DNA from: Streptomyces sp. Tu6071
GTDB taxonomy: Bacteria > Actinomycetota > Actinomycetes > Streptomycetales > Streptomycetaceae
Assembly: GCF_000213055.1 (NCBI RefSeq)
Contig: NZ_CM001165.1
Coordinates: 682,001-746,000 of the forward strand
DNA: 64,000 nt
Direction of reading: 5' to 3'
Of this stretch, positions 25,816-34,067 are shown piece after piece. Numbering within the stretch: the first letter of the stretch is position 1; the number at the start of each line of letters is the position of its first letter. The notes beneath the pieces are model-generated. The model was not told the DNA's origin. It did not search any database and saw nothing but the letters and a program-made list of their open reading frames with translations. A program made the translations under genes and the position numbers.

Positions 25816-25922
25816 CGCGCGCCCCGGCCCTCCTGTCCCGCCCGGCAACGAGCGGTCCGGGAACGCCCGTCCCCGGACCCGTCCACGGAACACCACGTCA
25901 CCAGCGCGCTGGGAGCCCGCCC

Positions 25923-27506
25923 TTGTCCGTCCTCGCCGGTACCGACCCCCACTCCCCCACCGCCTCGGCCTTCTCGCCGGAGGGCATCACCGCCTGCGCC
26001 CAGCGCGTCCGGGAACCCGCGCACGTCGTCACGGGCCCGGACGGCCGCGAAAGGGGGCTCGCCCCGGAGCCGCCACCCGGCACCGTGACGCTCGGCACCC
26101 TGCCTCCGCTGTACCCCGAGTGGCTCGGCGGACGGACCTTCTGCGAGGCGCACGGCGTGCGCTTCCCCTACGTGGCGGGCGAGATGGCCAACGGCATCGC
26201 CACCACGGCGATGGTCACCGCGATGGCACGGGCCGAGATGCTCGGCTTCTTCGGCGCGGGCGGCCTGCGGGCGGACGAGGTCGAGCGAGCGGTGCGCGCG
26301 CTGACGGCGGAGCTGCCGGACCGGGACAACTGGGGCGTCAACCTGCTGCACACACCGGCCGAGCCCGCGCTGGAGTGCGAGGTCGCGAAGCTGCTGCTGC
26401 GCCATCGCGTGCCGCGCGTCTCGGCCTCGGCGTACATGGAGCTGACCCCCGCCGTCGTGCTGTGCTCCGCGCGGGGGCTGCGCAGGGACGCCGAGGGGCG
26501 GGTGCTGCGCGCGCGCAAGCTGCTGGCGAAGGTCTCCCGCCCCGAGGTGGCCCGCGCCTTCCTCTCCCCCGCTCCCCCGCCGCTCCTGCGCGCACTCGTC
26601 TCCCAAGGCGAACTGACAGCCGAAGAAGCGGAGTTGGCCGGTCGCGTGCCGGTGGCCGATGACCTCACGGTGGAGGCCGACAGCGCCGGGCACACCGACA
26701 ACCGGCCCCTCGCGGCCCTGCTGCCGCGCATCGCCCGGCTCCGCGACGAGATCGCCGGGCACCTCGGCTACCGCCAGGCGATCGGGATCGGCGCGGCGGG
26801 CGGGCTGGGCACGCCGGACGCGGTGGCCTCGGCGTTCGCGCTCGGGGCCTCGTACGTGGTCGTGGGCTCCGCGCACCAGACCGCCACCGAGGCGGGGCTG
26901 TCCGACGAGGCGAAGGCGATGCTCCGCGCGGCGGACGTCGCCGACGTCACCATGGCACCGGCCGCCGACATGTTCGAGTGGGGCGTCCGCCTCCAAGTGC
27001 TGTCCCGGGGAACGATGTTCGCGCGCCGAGCGGACCGCCTGTACCGCGCCTACCAGGAGCACGACGGGCTGGAATCGCTTCCCGCGCCCCTGCGGGCGGC
27101 GCTCGAACGGGACGTCCTCGGCGCCTCCCTCGACGAGGTCTGGGACCGTACGCGAGCCTTCTGGGAGGTCCGCGACCCGGCCCAGCTCACCCGCGCGCGG
27201 GCGGAGCCCAAGCACCGTATGGCGCTCGTCTTCCGCTGGTATCTGGGGAGTTCCAGCAAGTGGGCGATCGCGGGGGACCCCGCGCGCCGCGCCGACTACC
27301 AGATCTGGTGCGGGCCCGCGACGGGCGCCTTCAACCGGTGGGTGGCCGGCACCTTCCTGGCCGATCCCGCGCACCGGTCCGTGACCCAGATCGCGCTCAA
27401 CCTCCTCGAAGGCGCGGCGGTGCTCACGCGCGCCCACCAGGCCCGCACCTACGGCGTGCCCGTCCCGGCCGCCGCGTTCGCCTACGCGCCGCGCCCGCTC
27501 GCATGA
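25923..27506 (+). CDS. pfaD: PfaD-type enoyl reductase of a PUFA-like synthase
   Basis: A 527-residue FMN-dependent TIM-barrel enoyl reductase of the kind that serves PUFA synthases. The start is TTG 25923, 7 bases after GGGAG; length fits PfaD (about 530-550). Family features are the N-terminal SPEGITACAQRVREPAHVV, then FPYVAGEMANGIATTAMVTAM, MLGFFGAGGL, NWGVNLLHTPAEPALE, AYMELTPAVV, GIGAAGGLGTPDAVASAFALGASYVVVGSAHQ, MAPAADMFEWGVRLQVLSRGTMF and the PfaD-specific end with YQIWCGPATGAFNRWVAGTFL. It sits between the reductase and the pfaA-like gene and would saturate selected double bonds during chain extension. Confidence 0.93.
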   Translation: MSVLAGTDPHSPTASAFSPEGITACAQRVREPAHVVTGPDGRERGLAPEPPPGTVTLGTLPPLYPEWLGGRTFCEAHGVRFPYVAGEMANGIATTAMVTAMARAEMLGFFGAGGLRADEVERAVRALTAELPDRDNWGVNLLHTPAEPALECEVAKLLLRHRVPRVSASAYMELTPAVVLCSARGLRRDAEGRVLRARKLLAKVSRPEVARAFLSPAPPPLLRALVSQGELTAEEAELAGRVPVADDLTVEADSAGHTDNRPLAALLPRIARLRDEIAGHLGYRQAIGIGAAGGLGTPDAVASAFALGASYVVVGSAHQTATEAGLSDEAKAMLRAADVADVTMAPAADMFEWGVRLQVLSRGTMFARRADRLYRAYQEHDGLESLPAPLRAALERDVLGASLDEVWDRTRAFWEVRDPAQLTRARAEPKHRMALVFRWYLGSSSKWAIAGDPARRADYQIWCGPATGAFNRWVAGTFLADPAHRSVTQIALNLLEGAAVLTRAHQARTYGVPVPAAAFAYAPRPLA

Positions 27507-27670
27507 GGGCGAACGGCGACGTACCGGCGTCCGCGCGCACGACGGCGGACGAGGGCGTACGGACCGCGACGCCCGAGGGCGTACCAGCAGCCGCGCCCGA
27601 CGAGGCACCACCGGGCCCGCCCCACGGCGTACCGGCAGCCGTGCCCGACCTTCGACAGCGGGGAGAGACC

Positions 27671-30600
27671 GTGTCCGACACCCACCGCCAGGTGCCGATC
27701 GCCGTGGTCGGGATCGGTGCGCTGGTTCCCGGCGCGCGGGACGCGGCGGGGTACTGGCGGGCCGTCGTCGCGGGACGCGACATGATCACGGACGTCCCCG
27801 CGTCCCGCTGGCGCGTGGCCGACCACTACGACCCCGATCCCACCGCGCCCGACAAGACCTACGCCCGCAGGGGCGCCTTCCTGCCCGAGGTGGACTTCGA
27901 CCCGCTCGCCCACGGCATTCCGCCCACCAACCTGTCGGCCACGGACAGCGCCCAGTTGCTCGCCCTCGTGGTGGCCGAGCAGGTGCTCGCCGACGCGGGC
28001 GGCCTCGAGGACGTGGACCGCGAGCGGGTCGGCGTGGTGCTCGGCGCCGCAGCGCTGGAGCTGCTTCCGCACATGTACGCGCGCACCCACCGGCCCGTGT
28101 GGCACAAGGCCCTGCGCGAGAGCGGGCTGACGGAGGCGGCGGCGCGGGCGGCGTGCGAGCGCATCGCCGGGCAGTACACCCCCTGGCGGGAGTCCACCTT
28201 CCCCGGGCTGCTCGGCAACGTCGTCGCGGGCCGGATCGCCAACAGGTTCGACCTGCACGGCACCAACCACACCACCGACGCGGCCTGCGCCAGCTCCCTC
28301 GCCGCGCTCTCCACAGCGGTCGCCGAGCTCTCGCTCGGCCGCTCCGACCTGGTGATCAGCGGCGGCGTCGACACCGGCAACGACATCGGGATGTTCGTCT
28401 GCTTCTCGAAGACGCCCGCGCTCTCGCCCACCGGCGACTGCCGCCCGTTCTCCGAGGCGGCGGACGGCACGATGCTGGGCGAGGCCGTCGTCATGTACGC
28501 GCTCAAGCGCCTCTCCGACGCGGAACGGGACGGCGACCGCGTCCACGCCGTGATCCGCGGGATCGGTACGTCGTCCGACGGCAGGAGCACGGCGATCTAC
28601 GCCCCGCTCCCCGCCGGTCAGGCCCGCGCCCTGCGCCGCGCCTACGAGGAGGCGGGGTACGGGCCGGACACCGTCGAGCTGGTGGAGGCGCACGGCACGG
28701 GGACGCGGGCCGGGGACGCCTCCGAACTGGCCGCGTTGCGCGAGGTGTTCGGCTCACCGGGACACGGTGAGCGGCCGTGGTGCGCCCTCGGCTCGGTCAA
28801 ATCGCAGATCGGCCACACGAAGTGCGCGGCGGGCGCGGCGGGACTGCTCAAGGCCGTCATGGCGCTGCGTCACAGGGTCCTGCCCCCGACGATCAAGGTC
28901 GAGCGCCCGGCCGCCGAAGTCACCGCGCCCGGCAGCCCTTTCTACGTCAGCACCCGGGCCCGGCCGTGGGTGCGCCCGGACGACCACCCCCGGCGGGCGT
29001 CGGTCTCCAGCTTCGGCTTCGGCGGGAGCAACTTCCACGTCACGCTGGAGGAGTACGTCCCCTCCCGTGCCTCGGGCCGCACCGCGTGGCGCCATCGCAC
29101 CGCCCCCACCGAACTCGTCCTGTTCAGCGCCTCGTCGGTGGCGGCACTGCCCGCCCCGGAAGCGCTCGCGGACGGCCGGTCGCTCGCGGAAGTGGCGCGC
29201 GGGAGCCAGAGTGCCTGCTCCCCGACCGCCCCGGTACGGCTGGCCGTCGTCGCCGAGGACACCGAGGACCTGGCGGGGAAGTACGCGGCGGCCCTCACGG
29301 AGATCCGGCGCAACCCGGACGAGTCCTTCTCGACACCGGCCGGTACGCACTACGCGGCCGGAAGCCCCGAGCCCGGCCGGATCGCGTTCCTCTTCCCGGG
29401 CCAGGGCGCCCAGTTCACCGGCATGGGCGCGGATCTCGCGATGTACTCGCCGGACGCCCAGCGGGTGTGGGACCGGCTGGGCGGCGGGGAGTTCGAGGGC
29501 ATCCCCCTGCACCAAGTGGTGTTCCCGCCACCCGCTTTCAATTCCGGGGAGAGCGCGCGGGCCGCTGCCGCGCTGGACGCCACCGAGTGGGCGCAGCCCG
29601 CTCTCGCGGTGCACGCTCTGGCACTGCTCGACGTGCTGCGCGGGCTCGGGCTGCGGCCGGACTGCGTCGCGGGCCACAGCTTCGGGGAGCTGGTGGCCCT
29701 GCACTGCGCGGGCGTCCTGGACGCCGAGTCCCTGCTCGCCGCGGCCCGCAGGCGCGGTGTCGTGCTGCGGGACACGGCCGTCGCCCCGGGCGCGATGCTG
29801 GCCGTCGCCGCGGACCGCGCCCGGGTGCGCGCCGTGCTGGCCGCGTCCGGCGCGCGCGACGTGTGGCCCGCCAACGACAACGCCCCGCGTCAGGTCGTGC
29901 TCTCGGGCACCCTCGCGGCGATCGCCGACGCGGAACGCGTCTTCGCGGCCGAGGACATCACCACCCGCCGACTCCGGACCTCCCTCGCCTTCCACAGCCC
30001 GCTGGTGGCCCCGGCCGCCGACGCACTCGCCGCGTATCTGGAAGAACTTCCGCTCTCAAAACCGGACTTGGAGGTCTGGGGCAACGCCGACGCGGCGCCC
30101 TATCCCGCGCCGCCCGACGAGGTGCGGCGCACACTCGCGCGGCACCTCACCTCGCCCGTGCGCTTCCGCGAGCAGGTCGAGGCGATGCACGCCGCGGGGG
30201 TCAGGACCTTCGTCGAGGTCGGCGCGGGCCACACCCTGACGGGGCTGGTGGGGCAGATCCTCGGCGACCGCGCCCACACGGCCGTCGCGCTGGAACGCCC
30301 GGACACCGACGGCGTCACGGGCCTGCACTCCGCGCTCGGCCGCCTCGCGGTCGCGGGCGTCCCCCTCGACTTCGCACACCTCTGGGCACCCTACGGACCG
30401 GCCCGCACACCCGAGAAGGAGCGCGAACCGCGCATGACAGTGAAGATCGGCGGGGCCAACCACCGCGACCCCGTGCCGCCGGAGACCGGCCCCGGCACGG
30501 CGACGGACACGGCTCACGTCACGGAGCGCCGGGAGCACACGGTACCGCCCGCCCCCACGACGCCGCCCACTGTGCCGGAACCGCGCCACGAACAGGCGCC

Positions 30601-33600
30601 GGGGGACGAGGCTCCGGGGTACGAGCGGACGCGGGCGTACGGGGAGGCTCCGACCGCGTACGGGGAGGCGGCGCCCTCACACGGGCAGGCTGCGCCCTCG
30701 CAGGGGGCCGCTCCGACCGCGTACGGGCAGCCGGTGCCCGCGTACGGGCAATCGGCACCTGCGTACGGGCAGCCCGTGCCCACGTACGGAGCGACGGCGC
30801 CTGCGCACGGGCAGGTCCCGTTCCCGTCCGCCCCGGTCCCACCCCCGTCCGCGCCGATCCCGCCCGCCGTGCCCGTCCCCTCCCGCAGTGCGGACTGGTA
30901 CGCCCTCGTCGAGAGCGTGCAGCGGCAGACGGCCGAGGCCCACACCGCCTGCCAACGCATGCTGATCGACAGCCACACGGCCTTCCTGCGGATGTCGGAG
31001 AGCACGCTGTGCGCGATGCTCGGGGTCCAGGGCGGCGCGGGAGCGGCAGGTCTCACTGCGCCCTCACCGGCACTTCCCCCCTCGCCGTCCGCTCCCTCGC
31101 CGCTGTCCGTCCCCGCGCCGTCCCCCCTTCCCCCGCCCCTCGCCGACACAGGGACGTGGCCCTCCGCGCAAGACCACCCGGCCCCGCCCCACGAGGTCCC
31201 CGCGCCCGACGTCCTCCCCCGGCCCCCGGCCTCCTTCGCCGCGCCCGTCCCCTCCCCCGTACCCCCGCCGTCGGTCCCCGCCGTCCCCGGCCCCGAGGCG
31301 GACACGCCCGGTGGGAACGCCGACGGCCGATCCCTGTCCACGGGGGAACTCGAAGAGCTGCTGCTCTCGGTCGTGGCGCGGCTGACCGGGTATCCCGCGC
31401 CGATGCTCGGCCTGGACATGGAGTTGGAGGCGGACCTCGGGGTGGACTCGATCAAGCGGGTCGAGATCCTGTCCGCCGTACGACGGCAGCTCGGCGACGT
31501 GCCGACCGGGAACGTCGCCGAACTCGGCAAGCTGCGCACCCTGCGCGAGATCACGCGCGCCCTCACCACCGGCACGACGCCGGAGACCGGGTACCCGCCC
31601 GCCCGCGACGCGCTCACAGCCGAGCGGCCCGCGCCCGCCCCTGTGACGCTGCCCGACCCCGCCGCGACGCCCGCCCCCGCACCGACGCCGTCACCCGCCT
31701 CCGAACCAACTCCCGCGCCACCCGCCCCGACCCGCCTGGTGACCCGCATGGTCGAGACGCCCGCGTCCGGCCTGGCTCCGGCGGGTCTCGGTGACGGGCC
31801 GCTGGTGGTGACCGAGGGGGGCGTGACCGGGGACTCGGGCGGGGAGTTCGCCGCTCTCGTGGCCCGGCGCCTGACCGAGCACGGCGTAGAGGCGACCGCC
31901 GTGACGGAGGTCCCCGACGACGCCCGCGGGGTGATCCACCTCGGCGGACTGACCTCCTCCGGCGCGCCCGAGGAGGCGGGCGAGGTGCGGCGCTCGGTGT
32001 TCCGTGCCGCACGGGCGGTCGCGCGGCGCATGTCCTCGGACGGCGGCGTGTTCGTCACGGTGCAGGACACGGGCGGCGACTTCGGCCTCGACGGCCGTGC
32101 GCCGGGGCGTGCCTGGCTCGGCGGGATCGCCGCTCTGGCCGCGACGGCCGGGAAGGAGTGGCCGGGGGCGACCGTCAGGGCCGTCGACTGCGAGGCGGGC
32201 GGACGCGCGCCCGAGGCCGTCGCCGACGCGCTCGTGCGGGAGGTGCTGGAGGGCGGCGCCGAGGGGCAGGTGGGGTTGCGCGCCGACGGCACGCGCGCCG
32301 TCCCCCGCGCCGTCCCCGCACCTCCCGCGACCGCCGGGCCGTCCCGCGTCACGTCCGACGCGGTGATCGTCGCGAGCGGCGGCGCGCGCGGCGTGACGGC
32401 GGCCGCGCTACTGGCACTCGCGAAGGCCCACCGCCCGCGCCTCGTCCTGCTGGGCCGGACACGTACGGAGCCGGAGCCCGCCGGGCTGGAGGGCGCCGAC
32501 GACGAGCCCTCGCTCGTCCGTCTGCTCGCCGAACGCGAGGCCGAACGCGAGGAGGGCCGCTCGCCGTCCGCGCTCGCCGCCCGCGCCCGGGAGATCCTGG
32601 CCGCCCGCGAGGTACGGGCGACGGTCGCGGCGCTGGAGGCCGCGGGCTCCCCCGTCCGCTACGTGACCGTCGACGTACGCGACGAGGCCGCGCTGCGTGC
32701 CGCGCTGGGCGACGTGCGCGCGTCGTGGGGCCCCGTGACCGGCCTCGTGCACGGTGCGGGGGTGCTCGCCGACAAGCACCTCGCCGACAAGACCGACGCC
32801 CAGTTCGACCTGGTCCTCTCGACGAAGGTGGACGGGCTGCGCGCGCTGCTCGCCGCGACAGCCGACGACCCGCTCGACCTGCTGTGCCTCTTCTCCTCCG
32901 TCGCCGCCGCGTTCGGCAACGCGGGGCAGGCCGACTACGCGATGGCCAACGGGGTGCTCGACCACGTGGCCTCGGCGGAGAGCGTCCGGCGCCCCGGCTG
33001 CCTGGTGCGCTCCGTGGCCTGGGGCCCCTGGCAGGGCGGCATGGTCACCCCCGCCCTGGCCGGGCACTTCGGCCGCTCCGGCGTCGCGCTCCTCCCCGTG
33101 GACCAGGGGGCCGCCGCCTTCTCGGCCGAGCTGGGCGACCCCGGCGGCGCCGCACGGGTCGTGATCGCGGCGGGTGACGCGGCCCCGGCCGCCGACACCG
33201 CGCCGCGCGCCGCGCGGGTCCTCGTCCGGGGAAGCCGCCTTCCGCAGCTCGCGGACCACGAGATCGCCGGGGTCCCCGTCCTGCCCCTGGCGATGGCCCT
33301 CAACTGGCTGACCGGCGCGGCCCCTTCGGGGTGGCGGGCGGACGAGCCGCTGGTGCTGCGGGACGTGCGCGTCTACCGCAAGTGCGTGCTGTCTGGGCTC
33401 GGCGGCGCCGGGCACCGGCTGGACGTGCGCGTCGCCGCCGCCACGACCGGCGCCCCCTCGCGCTGGGAGGCGGAACTGCGCGACGAGACGGGCGTTCCGC
33501 ACGTCGGCGCCGTCCTGGAGCGGGCCGGTGCCGTCCCCGATCCGGGCGAGTGGACGACCCCGGAGGGACTCGACGGGCCCGCGTCGGCCGACGTGTACGA

Positions 33601-33988
33601 CGGACACGTCCTCTTCCACGGCCCCCTGTTCCGGTCCGTGCGCTCGCTGCGCGGAGTCTCGCGGCACGGGGCGGAGGCGACCGTCGTGGGAGCGGGGGAG
33701 CTCGGCTGGCCGGGGAACGCCTGGCCGCTGGACGCGGCGGCGCTGGACGCCGCCCTCCAGGTCACCCTGCTCTGGGCGCACGGGGTGCTCGGTGAGGCGG
33801 CGCTGCCGATGGCCGTCGCGGAGTGCGGGGTGTACCGGCGCGGACCGGCGCGAGGCCCCGCGCGGTGCGTGGTCCGGGCGCGCAAGACGCACGAGACGGG
33901 CGCGCGGTGCGACGTCGCCGTCCTGGACCCCGACGGCGCGGTGCGCTTCGCCCTCCTCGGCGTGGAACTCGTCCGCCGCCCCTCCTGA
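27671..33988 (+). CDS. pfaA: PfaA-like iterative synthase, KS-MAT-ACP-KR-DH with a single ACP
   Basis: A 2105-residue multidomain enzyme. The GTG start at 27671 follows GGGGAGAG; an in-frame ATG at 27503 overlaps the pfaD stop but lacks a ribosome binding site and would add 56 low-complexity residues. Domains: KS (about 9-450; Cys206 in DAACASS, His341, His382), malonyl transferase (575-870; Ser670 in GHSFGE), a Tyr-Gly-rich linker (985-1048), a helical AHxxFL segment (1075-1120), one ACP (Ser1260 in LGVDSIKRVEIL), KR (1370-1830; SGGARGV, Tyr1756 in GQADYAMAN), and a hot-dog PS-DH (1850-2103; His1863 in DHEIAGVPVLP). Known PUFA synthases usually carry about 4-9 tandem ACPs, so one is unusual. 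Confidence 0.93.
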   Translation: MSDTHRQVPIAVVGIGALVPGARDAAGYWRAVVAGRDMITDVPASRWRVADHYDPDPTAPDKTYARRGAFLPEVDFDPLAHGIPPTNLSATDSAQLLALVVAEQVLADAGGLEDVDRERVGVVLGAAALELLPHMYARTHRPVWHKALRESGLTEAAARAACERIAGQYTPWRESTFPGLLGNVVAGRIANRFDLHGTNHTTDAACASSLAALSTAVAELSLGRSDLVISGGVDTGNDIGMFVCFSKTPALSPTGDCRPFSEAADGTMLGEAVVMYALKRLSDAERDGDRVHAVIRGIGTSSDGRSTAIYAPLPAGQARALRRAYEEAGYGPDTVELVEAHGTGTRAGDASELAALREVFGSPGHGERPWCALGSVKSQIGHTKCAAGAAGLLKAVMALRHRVLPPTIKVERPAAEVTAPGSPFYVSTRARPWVRPDDHPRRASVSSFGFGGSNFHVTLEEYVPSRASGRTAWRHRTAPTELVLFSASSVAALPAPEALADGRSLAEVARGSQSACSPTAPVRLAVVAEDTEDLAGKYAAALTEIRRNPDESFSTPAGTHYAAGSPEPGRIAFLFPGQGAQFTGMGADLAMYSPDAQRVWDRLGGGEFEGIPLHQVVFPPPAFNSGESARAAAALDATEWAQPALAVHALALLDVLRGLGLRPDCVAGHSFGELVALHCAGVLDAESLLAAARRRGVVLRDTAVAPGAMLAVAADRARVRAVLAASGARDVWPANDNAPRQVVLSGTLAAIADAERVFAAEDITTRRLRTSLAFHSPLVAPAADALAAYLEELPLSKPDLEVWGNADAAPYPAPPDEVRRTLARHLTSPVRFREQVEAMHAAGVRTFVEVGAGHTLTGLVGQILGDRAHTAVALERPDTDGVTGLHSALGRLAVAGVPLDFAHLWAPYGPARTPEKEREPRMTVKIGGANHRDPVPPETGPGTATDTAHVTERREHTVPPAPTTPPTVPEPRHEQAPGDEAPGYERTRAYGEAPTAYGEAAPSHGQAAPSQGAAPTAYGQPVPAYGQSAPAYGQPVPTYGATAPAHGQVPFPSAPVPPPSAPIPPAVPVPSRSADWYALVESVQRQTAEAHTACQRMLIDSHTAFLRMSESTLCAMLGVQGGAGAAGLTAPSPALPPSPSAPSPLSVPAPSPLPPPLADTGTWPSAQDHPAPPHEVPAPDVLPRPPASFAAPVPSPVPPPSVPAVPGPEADTPGGNADGRSLSTGELEELLLSVVARLTGYPAPMLGLDMELEADLGVDSIKRVEILSAVRRQLGDVPTGNVAELGKLRTLREITRALTTGTTPETGYPPARDALTAERPAPAPVTLPDPAATPAPAPTPSPASEPTPAPPAPTRLVTRMVETPASGLAPAGLGDGPLVVTEGGVTGDSGGEFAALVARRLTEHGVEATAVTEVPDDARGVIHLGGLTSSGAPEEAGEVRRSVFRAARAVARRMSSDGGVFVTVQDTGGDFGLDGRAPGRAWLGGIAALAATAGKEWPGATVRAVDCEAGGRAPEAVADALVREVLEGGAEGQVGLRADGTRAVPRAVPAPPATAGPSRVTSDAVIVASGGARGVTAAALLALAKAHRPRLVLLGRTRTEPEPAGLEGADDEPSLVRLLAEREAEREEGRSPSALAARAREILAAREVRATVAALEAAGSPVRYVTVDVRDEAALRAALGDVRASWGPVTGLVHGAGVLADKHLADKTDAQFDLVLSTKVDGLRALLAATADDPLDLLCLFSSVAAAFGNAGQADYAMANGVLDHVASAESVRRPGCLVRSVAWGPWQGGMVTPALAGHFGRSGVALLPVDQGAAAFSAELGDPGGAARVVIAAGDAAPAADTAPRAARVLVRGSRLPQLADHEIAGVPVLPLAMALNWLTGAAPSGWRADEPLVLRDVRVYRKCVLSGLGGAGHRLDVRVAAATTGAPSRWEAELRDETGVPHVGAVLERAGAVPDPGEWTTPEGLDGPASADVYDGHVLFHGPLFRSVRSLRGVSRHGAEATVVGAGELGWPGNAWPLDAAALDAALQVTLLWAHGVLGEAALPMAVAECGVYRRGPARGPARCVVRARKTHETGARCDVAVLDPDGAVRFALLGVELVRRPS
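30618..30815 (+). repeat. 24-bp in-frame tandem repeats in the pfaA-like gene
   Basis: Degenerate units around GCGTACGGGCAGCCGGTGCC encode an eight-residue motif of the type AYGQPVPx, repeated about eight times (AYGEAPT, AYGQPVP, AYGQSAP, AYGQPVP, TYGATAP). They form the flexible linker between the transferase and ACP regions. Confidence 0.9.
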
Positions 33989-34040
33989 GGGGACCGCTGT
34001 CCTCCGGAGGGGACCGCCGTTCGTCCGGACGGGGACCCGT
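33981..34040 (+). repeat. Three degenerate 20-bp direct repeats across the pfaA stop
   Basis: CCTCCTGAGGGGACCGCTGT (33981-34000), CCTCCGGAGGGGACCGCCGT (34001-34020) and a more diverged TCGTCCGGACGGGGACCCGT (34021-34040) lie head to tail. The first contains the TGA stop of the pfaA-like gene. They fill most of the gap before the next gene. Confidence 0.75.
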
Positions 34041-34067
34041 ATGCCGTCCCTTCTGAAAGGAGTACGC

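Noticed and set aside
27503..27670. ATG 27503 as the start of the pfaA-like protein
   Set aside because: It overlaps the pfaD stop but lacks a Shine-Dalgarno and would add a low-complexity tail; GTG 27671 has GGGGAGAG upstream and begins just before the KS domain. Not excluded.
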